Source: Chionis minor
Lineage: Eukaryota > Chordata > Aves > Charadriiformes > Chionididae
Assembly: GCA_013398295.1 (NCBI GenBank)
Contig: VZSF01003291.1
Span: 442,334-506,333 of the forward strand
DNA length: 64,000 bases
Direction: 5' to 3'
The notes under the pieces were generated by a model. That model was given only the letters and a program-made list of their open reading frames with translations. It did not search any database and was not told where the DNA came from. The position numbers and the translations under genes were made by a program. This document shows positions 25,414 through 37,156 of the stretch, piece by piece. Positions within the stretch are counted from its first letter, which is position 1. Every line of letters begins with the position of its first letter.

Positions 25414-26639
25414 GCCTAGGAAGGAAGACTGACCTACAATCACAGAACATCAAGGAATTTAAAACAAAGTATTTCTGGAGTTGGGAAACGTCTACACATC
25501 ATCTCCCAAAAGATGTAATCACACACATTCTCAGAACACCAAGTAATCCCTTACTGTTGACTTGACTGTGTGTCAGTGTAGAATAAAAAGTTTTAAGAAA
25601 TGAAAAATATAAAGGGGCCAGTTCTCCTGAACTAGGTCAACATCTAGAGTTTGAACCTGGTGGAGAATCGTGAAAATCTTTTGTCCTGAGAACCAGCCAT
25701 ACGACAGAACCTCATCCACAAGTCTTTCCATGAGCTTCAAGGAACTTTGGCTCATATCCCAGGACAGCTATTTTCAGGCTAGCTAAGGACAGAAGTGTTC
25801 ATACAAGTGAATAGCATGAAGAGTAAGTGCAAGTCATAAAAATATTGTGTTAGCAGTTGAGAAGGTTAGAATACAAAAGTAAGTGAAGAAACAGATTGAG
25901 GCCAAACAGTCATATCAGAATTATCCAGGTCTCATGCATTTACAGCTCCTTAACTTCAGCAGGGACACTTTTTATCTAAGAATTCACATGGAAACCAAAA
26001 CTGCAGCCATCAGAACCCATCCAATAATCACTGTCCAGACTTCCAGCCAAACTGCTTTCTCTCACATTTGTTTGTCCAACAGCTCTAACTTTTTAAAATC
26101 CCCCCAAGTATATTGGCCCTGATTTTCATATCTCCATTAATGCATAATAATTAGGTCAGATCTACCCTCCAACCTACTCCATGCAAAATCCTCAGTGCAC
26201 TTTTACTGCATTATATCTGCTATTCCAGAAACCCTGTTATGATGTTGAACTTTTAGTGCAGTGCTAGTTACTTATTTACTAGCTCTACAGACCCAAAAAA
26301 ATCCCTGGCTCTTTTCATAATTTGCTAAGACTGTCAAGGGCATTTTTTCTCCATTGCTACTAATTCACATTAAGGGCCCTTGGTCATGCTCCATAATAGA
26401 TGTCTCTTTGATCAGCACCCAGGTCAAATACCATGAGAAGAGCCTTCCAAGAAATGTTCAGCTGTTCTGTCTTCCATCATCCCAAATGTAGGCTCTGCCA
26501 ACAAAACAACTAGCGATTTCATTACCTTTACTATATTAGGTTCTTTATAGACTTCAAGCTCATCTTTATTAAACCTTCTCTACACATTTTCCCTTACATT
26601 TTCCAAAAATCTATCTCGGGGCTTTGTTCAAGTTATTTA

Positions 26640-28480
26640 GTGGTGATTCTTTCATCTAAAAAGAGGGCCAACAACTTGGATCTCTGCAGCTTGGTCTCTC
26701 TCACTATTTTGGACCTAAGAGTTACCTGCAGAAAGAGTAACGTCATTCTTGCTTTTAACAAGTCTGAGTTTCTTCTGAGGTTTTCAAACCATTTAACATC
26801 AACATAATCTAGTGTATTTATTGACTCCCAGAAAAGTTTTCCCAAGATGATCTTAAGCTAGCAACTGTGTTTCATTTTCTTCAAATTTAAGCACTCTTTG
26901 GAGTTTGTTTTTTTATTTGCAGTACCTCCTGGTCTTCGGTTCTCTTTTGAGATATATTTCTTCTCTCTCATGTTAACTCAGTGGCATAGTCAAACAGAAA
27001 ATGTAAGCCATTTACATTCACACCATTCTGAGATTTTCGCAGTAAGTGTATTAATCCCTACACAGTCACATTAAAAGTATCAGGAATGATACTGAAGCAT
27101 CTCTCTAGCTTAATCGTTCACTGAGGTCAAATAGAGCAGAATGTGTAACCTCTGCCATTTCAACCAGTTCACATTTGCACCTTTCTAATACTTTTTTCAA
27201 GGTATCCAGATCCTTTTTCTTCTGCAAATCAATTCGTGACGAATACACAAGCTTTCTTAAACCTCCCTAAAAGCTATGGAGCAAACATATATATACAGAC
27301 AGAGAGATACATAACATGATCGCATTCCTGCCCTCTCTTGAGCACCTAACAGTTCAAGTTTCTCCAGTCTGTGAAAAACTTTTTTTTTATATAGAGCAGA
27401 TTGGACATAACAGGCTGTACAAAGGGAAAATGCTGCAACATTTCTTCCATTCTGGTTTCTCCCTTCTTCGGAATTGGGCATATTCACTTGGAATTTATTT
27501 AGGCTTCCAAACCAAATCAGTTTCTAAAGTCTTTGAGTTGCTGTAGGCCCTCCTGTTTTCAATAATGCTGCAGGAACACTATCGGCCCCTGGTGCTTTAT
27601 TGGTCCTGAGGATTGTAATTGTCTCTCAAAGCTCCTCAAAATGTGGTATTTCTACAAAACAGCTGAGCTGTCTGGATTACAGCCAGTATCTCTTTTTTCC
27701 ACCTCACTATTAAAGAGATCACGGTATTTTCTCTATCTTTTTATAGTTACACTATAATTTCCACTTTCGTCCTTAATCATGCTCACTCACTCCTCCACAC
27801 ATGGATATTCTTGTAAAATGCATTCACATTATTAATATGTTTCTTCTCTTCTGTCATCTCTGCTGTGTTTTATTATCTGGTGCATCATTTAACTCGTTCT
27901 TCGGCTTCACGGTAATTCTCAGCATAAGGTGGCTTCTCATTCTGAAGACAAATAATTGTCTCGGCAACAGCCCTCTCAGCTTCTATACATAAAGTTTCAG
28001 CTGCAAGTCTTCTCTCTATCTTTTTAAAAATTCTCTCGTTCACTATCAACAAGTTTCTAAAACCTCAAACCTGCTCTCAGCTATTATCAGCAATACCTGG
28101 GTTTTCTGTATATGTCAAGTATTTTGTCTTGTCTCATGGGCTGAGGCATTTTATTGCATTAGGTCATTCTCAGCATTGCTTCTTTTGAGGAATATACTGA
28201 GCCACAGTCTGAAGATTCTATGGATATAACTCTGTCCTTTGAATAAATAAATACAGTGTCCGACTGATATCAGCTCCATTTAAGCTTACAAATGTTCTAG
28301 TGCACATCTAACTATGTTAGATATTGCAAAACTAACTCATCTCTGTAGTATTTAATGGCATGAGGATTGGTGTCATCTTTTAGAAGATCATTCCGAATTC
28401 TTTTGACTTCCACATAGAATGCAGTTTTAATTTCACTGTGTGCTTCTAATCGAAGTTCATATAAATCACTATGATCAAAA
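26640..28480 (-). mobile_element. Very old, degenerate RTE-like LINE (fossil)
   Basis: Translating the minus strand piecewise gives reverse-transcriptase-like fragments in the expected N-to-C order. At 27888-28019 there is an open 44-codon piece ending ENYREAEERVK, like the charged linker before the RT. At 27548-27604 comes TNKAPGADSVPAALLKTGG, which matches the RT finger motif of RTE-type elements (pattern K-x-P-G-x-D-x-[IV]-P-A-x-L-L-K). About 45 codons later, after a frame change, PEWKK (27444-27455) and FPLY (27417-27428) match the IPE-D-W-K...PLY block. AQERAGMRS near 27330 resembles the EEQAGFR motif. An upstream piece at about 28300-28470 could be the end of the endonuclease. Stops and frameshifts are frequent, so it is dead. 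The catalytic YADD box is not convincingly present (DYVDV near 26820 is the closest). Boundaries are approximate. The alternative is an unrelated pseudogene or a chance match. Confidence 0.45.
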
Positions 28481-31400
28481 ACTGTATGTTAGCCTTCTGT
28501 TCTGAAAAAAAGCGACATCCACTGATAGTTTAAAAAACAAGAACTTCTGAACGCTGTCACTCATTAAAAAGACTTTTCCCATTTCAGGCCTTTCAGTCTT
28601 TACAATTCAGTATGCTTCTGGAGAGAATTATGCACTGTGGTTTTTTGCCATTACCGGATACTATGGACATCTAGTCCTTTGACTACATGTTTCTTTCCTG
28701 TATTATAAAAATAAATTGGAGATACTCGTTTTTCAAACAATCAAGGCTATGTATGAGACTCTTATTGATTTCATATAATTTGGAGGCTTTCTGGTCACAT
28801 CAGCTCAGAAGTTCCATGCTTCCAAATTCCAATCCTCTCTCTGCAGGTCCTCTATCCATAGAACTGACTGTTTGGGGGTTTGTTTGTTTGTTTGAGGGTT
28901 TTTTTCAGTATTTAACTGAGCTTTATTTATTCCTTTATCCTTCAAAATATCTGACTTCAGGAACACTCCTGGCTGCATTTCCACTACCAGCATTGTTCTT
29001 GTGGCCACAGAAGCACCTTTCAGAATATCAGGGAAGGTACCTTACAGATGCCTGGGTATGAGATCTGTAATGCATCTTCAAGGCTTCTGACGCTGAGTGT
29101 TTATGAAAGCCAACTTAGATATAGTCTGAAATGCCACGTTTCATCCAAGATTCACAAAAGTTTTGAATAAGAAACAGTCTGGAGCAAGTAAATGGCAAGC
29201 TTTGTCCAAAGATACTTCCACATCATTCTCCTTAGATGTCAGAAATACACCAAGATTCCTTTATTGTCCCTAAGTGAAAAAGGCACTGCTCCACGTCAGT
29301 ATCCCAGAAGGAAGAGACGAGGATATTTCAGACCACTCTATACATGAATCTGGGTTTAGAAACAACATTACAATGAACAACTAGTGCATGCCTATACCAT
29401 TGTGCTCAGCTGAACGGAAGCAGACCAGTTCATTTCAGTATCATAATAGATCCTTTAATGCTCATTGCTGAAGTAGTCATTTCTGTTTCAAAGGACAAAT
29501 TCCTACAGTTTCAGAGAAAGAAGTTCTATCCTGGTATTAAGAACTTTGAAACATGAGTTTGCAACCTGTCCATTTTCTTAGTATGATCATGTTTTGACCA
29601 ACAAAAAACATCTAAAATCCTACAGTTTATTTCCTTTTCTTTATAGGGTTGTTTTGGTTTTTTTTTTTCCCTGTCCTGGTGCTTCAAATGAGACAGCTTC
29701 TGTGAACCTTGTTTGGAAAGAGACAGCACGTGATTACACATTTAGGGAATCCGAACTGTTGCTGACACTACGCTTAAGATTCTTCATTAAAAACAGCTGA
29801 ACACAAATAGAAAGGACTAATGTATTTGTTCCCTAGTTATTAGATCAAGATCTATGTACAGCTGAGATTATTTCAGTGGGAAAAAGACAATATGTTTTTA
29901 CGATGTAAAAAATGCTGCTAGCATGAAATGCATCTAAGCAGAGAGACTCACAAACCAGTTTGAATCACTTCTGTTTATAGCTGGTGGCACCTCCTACTTA
30001 ATGAGGTTTGAGAAGGCAGTACTTACTGCAAGAGGAAAGTGCATTCAGAATCTACGAAACACTTCAAATCTGAAATTCTCTGAGTTTGTTAGGTTGTGGA
30101 AAAGCTCAAGAAGAAGGATTTTCAGTTGTGTATTTTACCTAAAAGAGACACGGCAAGGCCCCTTGAATACTTCATTTATTTTCATCAAGATAGCGATACA
30201 GAATTATTATCTAATCTATTTGTATTAAAACAACAGAAATGGCAGCGGGCGCAATTCTCCTCTCGCTTGCAAAAAGGCAGCATGGGATACCACCAAAGCC
30301 AGTTAATTCGCAGTGATCTCATCGGCATGAACTATGCTGACACTTTCCCTGCCAAGAGCAATTCTCTGCAAAGGGACTTCCTGGACAGATAAGGGTAAAG
30401 AAGCCTACTGCGTATGTTGTTATTCCAAAGCCTAACTGATGAAACATGGATGTTGAGCAACTCCTGGAGACCAGCTCAGCGCGTGAGGCAGCTGGAGAGA
30501 GATCGCTTCAGAATTAGCACCTCAAGTTTTTGTACCAAGCACATGCAATAAACTCAGATTTTTCTCCCTTCTCCGAGAATTTTTTCCCTAACAAATCCAT
30601 TTTTTGTAACCCAAAGAGAGCTTCTATGAGCAGGCTTGAGCAAGATAGGCCATGATGAAATAATTATGAAGTTTACGGTGTTGGTACAATCTCTCCTATA
30701 TATTTTTAAGAGCAGCCGAGCAAGATTGTATAATGAAAAATTGACTTATAAAAGTGTCATTCAACTGCTCTGTACTCACAGTTATGAACAGTGGTAAGTC
30801 CTTGACAAAGACGGAACTCAAATACTGCAGATATATCGTGCCCGCAGCCAGTAGTTTTCTTTAATTGCTTTTGTGTGGAAAAGTAGAGTCAGGAACAAAA
30901 GGGAGGCTCTCAGAAAAGTTGCCGTATTTCCTTGAAAATAGGAGTATTTTTCTTTTAGAAAGCTCCCAAACATCTTTTTTCATAAAGAACTGCAGGGTCT
31001 ATTAAAAGTTAACAGCACTTTAGATAGCAATTACAAATGCCTGTAAAGTTTCACTATCTGCCTAGATTTGAGGGATTCTGGGACAATTCTTGCTTTCTTC
31101 AAGGTTTCATCCACAAGCTTGCGGAGGGTGGCTTTGTCCTTCCCAAAGCCCCCTCTCTGTTAAGCAAGGCAGTTTCTATTTGCTTCTGCAAGCATCATTT
31201 TCCTATTAGAAATGATGTTTTTATTACTCTCCTATCATGCTGAGCAGTGGGGGATATTACTTCTCCAACAGCTGGAGTGCAAGGCCTCTTACCCTGTAGG
31301 GATTTGGCAGTTACCAGTTGCAAACTAAGTGGAGCAGCGAGCAAGCTCTGCAAAGAGGATGTCTTTACTGTCGGCTAATAGCACACAGATCACTCCATTC

Positions 31401-34400
31401 CTGCAGAACTAAAACCAGGCCACTATTTTGCTTTTTAAGAGACAATAGCTCTCTTTCTCCCCTCCTCCAAAAACAGGCCAGGCACAATAGCTCCAAAATG
31501 AAAACCTTTTGTGCGCACATATTATTTGATTTCAAGCTGCCTAAAGCTAATGATGATTTTTTCAGCTCCGTGCAGCTGCTGCCAGCATTTCTGACAGCCT
31601 GTACAAGGAGATGGGAGTACTGAATATATTTGTGTGTTATTTGCAATGATTTTCATTTTTTAAAAAATTTTCAAAAGACCATTTAATAAATTGCTGCCAG
31701 CCCTCCTGGTAAACCCACTACATTTTCCTTATGGAAGGAAATTCAGCAAGGAGAGCCACCACTTTGCTTTAGAGAACACTAGCCCATTCTGTGCTAGAAC
31801 AGAAACTCGCAAAGCCTAGGGAAAACTCTGGAGATAGAATGAGAAAAAAAAACCACAAACCCTCTCAGAAACAATAGAAACACTCTTCTCAGACTCATAT
31901 AGGAAACATTATTATTCAGAAAGGAGTAAGACTTGTACAGCCTATTTATCCTCCTCCTCCCATCCTTTTCCCCCACCTCAGCCCTTTTATAAATAGAGAA
32001 GCTCTGGAACTCACCTCTTACACATTCCCTGGGTGTGGTTACAGCCAAGCATAAGTTATCACTAATGCAGCCACAGGTATCTGGCGATATAAGTGGCTCT
32101 GCAGGGCTTAAATTATTTTTTGTTTTGAGTGGGGTGGAGGTGAGAACTCTTTTGATGTCTTAGGTAATTACTAGCTAAGAAGGAAATGAAATATAGGAAT
32201 TTTATTTTGCTATTGTTTGGTTTTGCTTAAGGTGTTTTGGTTTTTTTTTTTTCAGCTGTACCACATCTTTATAGAGACTTTTCAAATAACTGAACGTTAG
32301 CTGTAGATTGTCCTGGTAAGAGTGTCCTGAGCAATACTTGATGAACTACTAGATGACTACATTCAGATAGGACACCATGTGAATGAATACTGGCACGTGC
32401 AAGAATGAAGACAAGGCCTGAGGTTTCGTATGCTTTCCCCCCCTTCTCACAGGATAAGATCTGTATTGTATTTGGGACACTCAAGAGCTGCGAGCTTGTT
32501 AAAAAGCAATCTTCTCAAATCTTGCTGGACCTATACATCTCACTGTAAAACTTTATATTTCCTTAGTGATTTTAGACTTCATTCATAGATAGCTTCTGTT
32601 TCACAGGAAAGGTTAGAAATCCAGCCCGGGGGAGGTACTGTAGCTGCAGACACCTTTTCTTGCTAGGGGACTGCTAGTTCTCTGTATCTGGCACCGTTGT
32701 AGAGGTCTGTGGGTTCCTCGCTTGTCCTGCTTTAGCAAACTCCTTGGATGTAAGAAGGCACACTGCTTCTTTCCTCATTAGTTAAAACACCTGTAGCAAA
32801 TCTCAGTGTGTTTCGCCAGATACAGCTAACCTGCTGTTTGTTGTCTTACCCTAAACAAGCTTCATTAACTTTCTGAAGCTCTAAAGTGGCTCTTCAGCCA
32901 CCTCACAGGCTTGGCCAAAGCAGGGTCTAGTTTCTCTGCAGATGATGCAACTAAAGCCCAGAAAGTTGGAGACAGGATCTCAAGAGATGACAGTGTACTT
33001 TAAGGTACAAAGCCCTAATTTCCAGGTACTTGGGTATCTGCACAAATGGTTTTGGAAATACATCTTTTGGTTGTGAAAAGTATTGAATATCTTGGGATAT
33101 CAGAGCTGTGGTATCTTTTAGACAACAGTAATTGTCATTTTCTCCGTAGTAGAGGATTTTACAGGCCTGTAATGTGGTCTCTTGGCCTCTTGTAGCAAGA
33201 TGCGAGATTTCACCTTTGAACTTCTATATGCTGTCACTTGCTCCGAGGAAAGCCATTAATTATCACACTTCATTCCCAGACAGAACAGAGTAGGGATTTC
33301 ACTGGTTCACTTTTCTGCCATGTCATGAGACAGGCATGATTTTGATTTCTAGCATGTGAATCCTTTATCAAAGATTAGAAATCTGCCTTACAGGTTGCTG
33401 ACCATTGAATCCAAGCACAGCCACACAACCGTATTTGCACAGGCTGAATTGGAGTCTTCCAGTGTTCAGTACTTGTGAATAAACTGTCTCACTTGGCTAC
33501 AAAAAAAAATTCCAGGGAAACTAAAACCATAATTACACCACGAAATAAGGTTCTGCATTCTGCTTTGAGGTAAGGCTGACCCACCCAGGCTGATGATGGT
33601 GTGCACCTCTAGAAAGCATACAACTATATTTTTTTGGCACTAAACTTAAGGTTTGCTCTTCCTAAGGCTTATGAAGCTATTACCTCAAGTTTGGTGTTTG
33701 CAAGTGAAGCAGAACCCATTCATTCAGGCAAAAAGAAGAAAATGCTTGCAAAGGGGTTTTGGTTCTAGATTTGTCCTGCTTGGAGAAGAGGAAAGAGAGA
33801 AACCAAACCCAGAGTGTTGCTGTGCCCCATCTTTCACAGTGAGAGCAGGATCTGAGTGTGTTCTGGCTAACAGTACTGGACTCAAATTCTCTTAACCTTG
33901 TCAAGTCCCAGGCTCCAGTGGCTTTTAGCTCAGGCCTATCCCTAGCAATCATTCCCAGTGTTTGCAAGGAAGGGAACAGAGCTGCTGCTATTCGCGGCAT
34001 GCTGTCACAGTCTAAGCCAGGGGCCTCCTGCCTCGTGATTGCTGATTTCAGTTCATTTCTCTGATTTACAGTTTCCTGATTTGCAGGTTGTTAAAATACT
34101 TGTAAAAAACACTGGTCTGGAAAATGTTCCTAAATAATTATGTTGATGACTAAAAATCAGCCTGAAAGGGCTTTAATTCATAGCAGCTTATACAATAAGG
34201 GGGATTTAGGGAGAGCTTTTATTCTCAAGTCATATTTTTAATGTTTCATTCATGTTCATATCCTGTACTACAGACCCCAAAGTGAGTTTATATGGCTAAA
34301 CTTTAATTCTACCGTCAGGAACTAGTTCATTCTCTGGAAAAGCTTTCTTAGGCAAATAAATTCTTCTAGCTGAAGGTTAGTGTTGTGTTTATGTTCTAGA

Positions 34401-35240
34401 GGGCTTGTGGGCAATTCGAGGCCCTTCCCCTTTGGAAAGGGATTGTGGGAATTGAAAGGTTAGAGTTAAAACAGGGAGTCTAAGCATCAGTGAGAAACTG
34501 AGGTCAAGAGTGTGCCCTGTTTACTCGCTGCAAGTAAAGATTGCAACCGAGCCTGAGCTAGGGGATTTGTGCCGTACAGCCTGAAACATCCTGGAGCTGC
34601 AAACGAGCAAGACACATCCAAGGCTATTTTGATTGTTACCTTTGGTGCTGAGAGGAGAGAGATCTGTTGTCGTTAGCCCAGGCTAATGTTTAGGCCTGCA
34701 ATAGTGTCATTGCAAGTCTCGAGTTTCATATTTAACCAGTCCCAGCTGTGTCCAATCCTGCCTGCAACAGAACTAGAGGCTGGAATTAACCATTGAACCT
34801 CCCCAAATGTATGACTGATTTGCTCTATTGTAAGGTCTGGTTAGGACCATTTTGACATGTCTTCTGCTGGAAAATGTCTTAGTTAAAACTCTTCAGAAAT
34901 GCATCCTTACTTAATGCCAAGACAACTCAGAATATCCTGAGTGAGGCCTGGCCAGGATGGAAGATGGGCTTTACCACATCCCAGGGGAATAAGTTTAGTC
35001 TATTGTGAGCTGTTTCTGGTTTTGTAATGACTCTCAGCAGGAAAAAAGCTTGAGATTCCCAGTTTTTAGCAAATGAGAGAAGCATTCTCCGCTCAGCTCT
35101 GTTTGCAACTCTTATTTAAAGGACTCAGCTTGCAGTAAAAGAAGTTAACACAAATATCTGACTACATTCAAATAAGCCTTCTTATGTGCAATTTCTGCAT
35201 TAATATAATGTAGAAGTACAGGAGTTTTCCTCCAATACAG
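28481..35240. other. Unique DNA, AT-rich, no gene recognised
   Basis: Contains short simple repeats: (TTTG)n at 28879-28893, and T-rich runs near 29656 and 32240. An AT-rich block at about 30630-30800 with TAATTATGAAG, TATATA and ATAATGAAAAATTGA motifs resembles regulatory DNA. A weak MIR-like match lies near 32940-32980. Open frames are short and not recognisable. Confidence 0.45.
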
Positions 35241-35348
35241 GCAGCCCTGAAGCAGCTGACACATTTTCATGCAGCATTGCAGGACAGGGCACGGGTGTTC
35301 ATATGCTCCCATCAAATGCAATGGAACCCTGAGGCGCCAGAGGCTCAG
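35241..35348 (+). other. Exon-like open segment 1, unproven
   Basis: A 108-base segment lies between a good acceptor (gttttcctccaatacag ending at 35240) and a good donor (CAG|GTAAGG at 35348/35349). It is open for exactly 36 codons in the frame that starts at the acceptor. The translation begins AALKQLTHFHAALQDRARVF and ends QWNPEAPEAQ. It is phase 0 at both ends, and the frame closes soon after the donor. I recognise no protein family. A chance open segment between chance splice signals is a real alternative. Confidence 0.2.
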
Positions 35349-36812
35349 GTAAGGGTTTCCTCCTTTACAGAGAAACAGAACTTGTGGAGGTCTTGCTAAT
35401 ACTAAATTCCTAAAAGTCTGGATCTTGCTTAGCAGCCTAGTCTATTAACAGAAGCATTAAAAAAAGTAAAATAAAAAAAATTTTAAAAAGACCTGGTTAG
35501 TTAGTGCAGGTGCCTGCTTGGTCTGCCAAAAGGCAGGCATGAGGGGGGTGTAGCTGTTTTCAGCTGAAACCAATTACCTTGATGAGTGAAGTAACTTGGG
35601 CTATAAAAACACTGTCTCCTGGTGCATTAGGAAGTAAGTTATGTGCAACATGTGCATTTGTCAGGACAGATCTAAATGAGGTCACCTAGCACGATTTGCT
35701 AGGCTCCTCTTTGTAGAATAGGGCATCCTCCTTGTCATGCTGTCAGGAAACATTTGTCAGCTAACATTTGCTTTGTTTCATCCTTTTATTTCTCAACACA
35801 CCCCTTGTGCACAACAAGGACATGCTAAGACACTATGCTAGCTTCTTGAAGACCACCGCAGTAAGATGATCTTGTAATGTGATTTTCAGCAGCAAGGTAG
35901 TCTGCAGGCAAGGTACGCCTGAGCTGTGGCTGCCCTGGCCCTTTGGAAAGCTGTTTTGAGACTGCAAATCCATTTTAGGTTGCTGGGACAGTTTATGGCA
36001 TCAATTCTACTGCACAGTTATCTGAAAATGAAAGTAGGGTCTGGGTTAACTATAAAAGACTCCACAATCTTTAAGTGTGCCATATATGCAGAACCACACG
36101 CCAGCCTTCCTTGAGGGGAGAACAGTCGCATGATCCAACCCATTACACCAGATCTAAACTGAGTCAGAATTCAGGATCTATAGACTCTTCATGCTATAAG
36201 TGCTCTGGGGCAAGTGTACCAGTAACTGAGCAGAGTTGCAAGCAAACTGCTTGAAAAATGGTAGCTTGAAGGAATGTCCTTTAGTACTGTATTAAGTTAC
36301 TGAGAAAAAAATGACTTTATCTACTAGAGGAGTTGATGAAGCAATGAAGAAACAACATCTTTACCAAAACTTTTCATCAAATTTTGGCATGTAAAACAGT
36401 AGTATGGTGGAAGATGATCTAGTTCCAGGAAAGAAGAAACTAGGATGTTTTCAGAGTTGCCCTCTGTCTACAAAGGTCATGATGGGCAGAATCAAAGAGA
36501 AGAGCAGCAGCTTACTACTAAGCCAAGGTGTATTTGGAAACTAGATGTGCGTGTTTCTGAGGGACAGATGTGTTACGTGTGGTGCTTGCGGTGCCACAAA
36601 CCGATCTGCTTGAGCACTCTGAGATCAGCAAGTTCTATCCTCTCCTCTAGCAATTTCCACAGCTGCAAGCAGTTTAATTGGTAGTTATCTCCTTGTGTGC
36701 AAGTGAGGGTGAGAATATGGAGCTAGAAAGTTTTGGATGCAAGTGTGGGTCTTACAACTGAAGTGGAGAAGTCTACCCTGTTCTCTGCTCTACCAGAACT
36801 CTTGCCACTTAT

Positions 36813-36835
36813 ATCCCTTAAGGGATCCCTTAAGG
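36813..36835. repeat. Nested palindrome
   Basis: ATCCCTTAAGGGAT (36813-36826) is a perfect 14-bp palindrome. It is followed by CCCTTAAGG, so the CCCTTAAGG unit occurs twice at 12-base spacing, with a second palindrome AGGGATCCCT at the junction. No function is implied by the context. Confidence 0.6.
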
Positions 36836-37034
36836 AACTACCAAGCAGGATACAGCACGGACTGAGGTTCAGAATTTTTTAAAAGCCATTTCCACTTTGT
36901 TATTAACATGTGTGAATATTGAATTTTATGATTTCCTCTTTGATTTTATGACTATTGCAGACTATTCAAAAGCAAACTGAAAAAGTAATGTATTGCCTGG
37001 GTTTGTTTTGTTTTTTAAACCTGTAACACTAAAG

Positions 37035-37156
37035 CATCATGAAGAGTTCCAGATCATGCTCCCAAAAGGGAGAATGCTTAATGAATTAAAAGAATTTGTC
37101 TACAAGTCTGAACACCACTATAAATGGAGGGATAGGAGTCCATGTGGAGCTGTAAG
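37035..37156 (+). other. Exon-like open segment 2, unproven
   Basis: An open frame of 59 codons begins at 36981, after a stop at 36978-36980. It runs to a donor that matches the vertebrate consensus at all nine positions (AAG|GTAAGT, exon end 37156), and the frame meets TAA immediately inside the intron. The upstream side has a T-rich stretch (gtttgttttgtttttt) and a weak AAG acceptor at 37034. If that acceptor is used, the exon starts in phase 0, compatible with the phase-0 end of the segment at 35348. The translation includes LPKGRMLNELKEFVYKSE and YKWRDRSPCGAV. Not recognised as any family. Confidence 0.2.

Larger units (their letters stand above)
22256..26639. other. Unique DNA with TA-rich microsatellites
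   Basis: No gene is supported. It contains the two TA-rich repeats listed separately and several poly-pyrimidine stretches. A weak resemblance to a CR1 tail in reverse orientation near 25440-25515 was judged insufficient. Confidence 0.45.

Noticed and set aside
25439..25515. Possible decayed CR1 tail in reverse (aatcacagaa, agttgggaaacgtct)
   Set aside because: Similarity is scattered and no CR1 body follows to the right.
26640..26845. DYVDV as the reverse-transcriptase YADD box
   Set aside because: It differs at key residues and the surrounding sequence does not align to the RT palm, so the catalytic box is not claimed.
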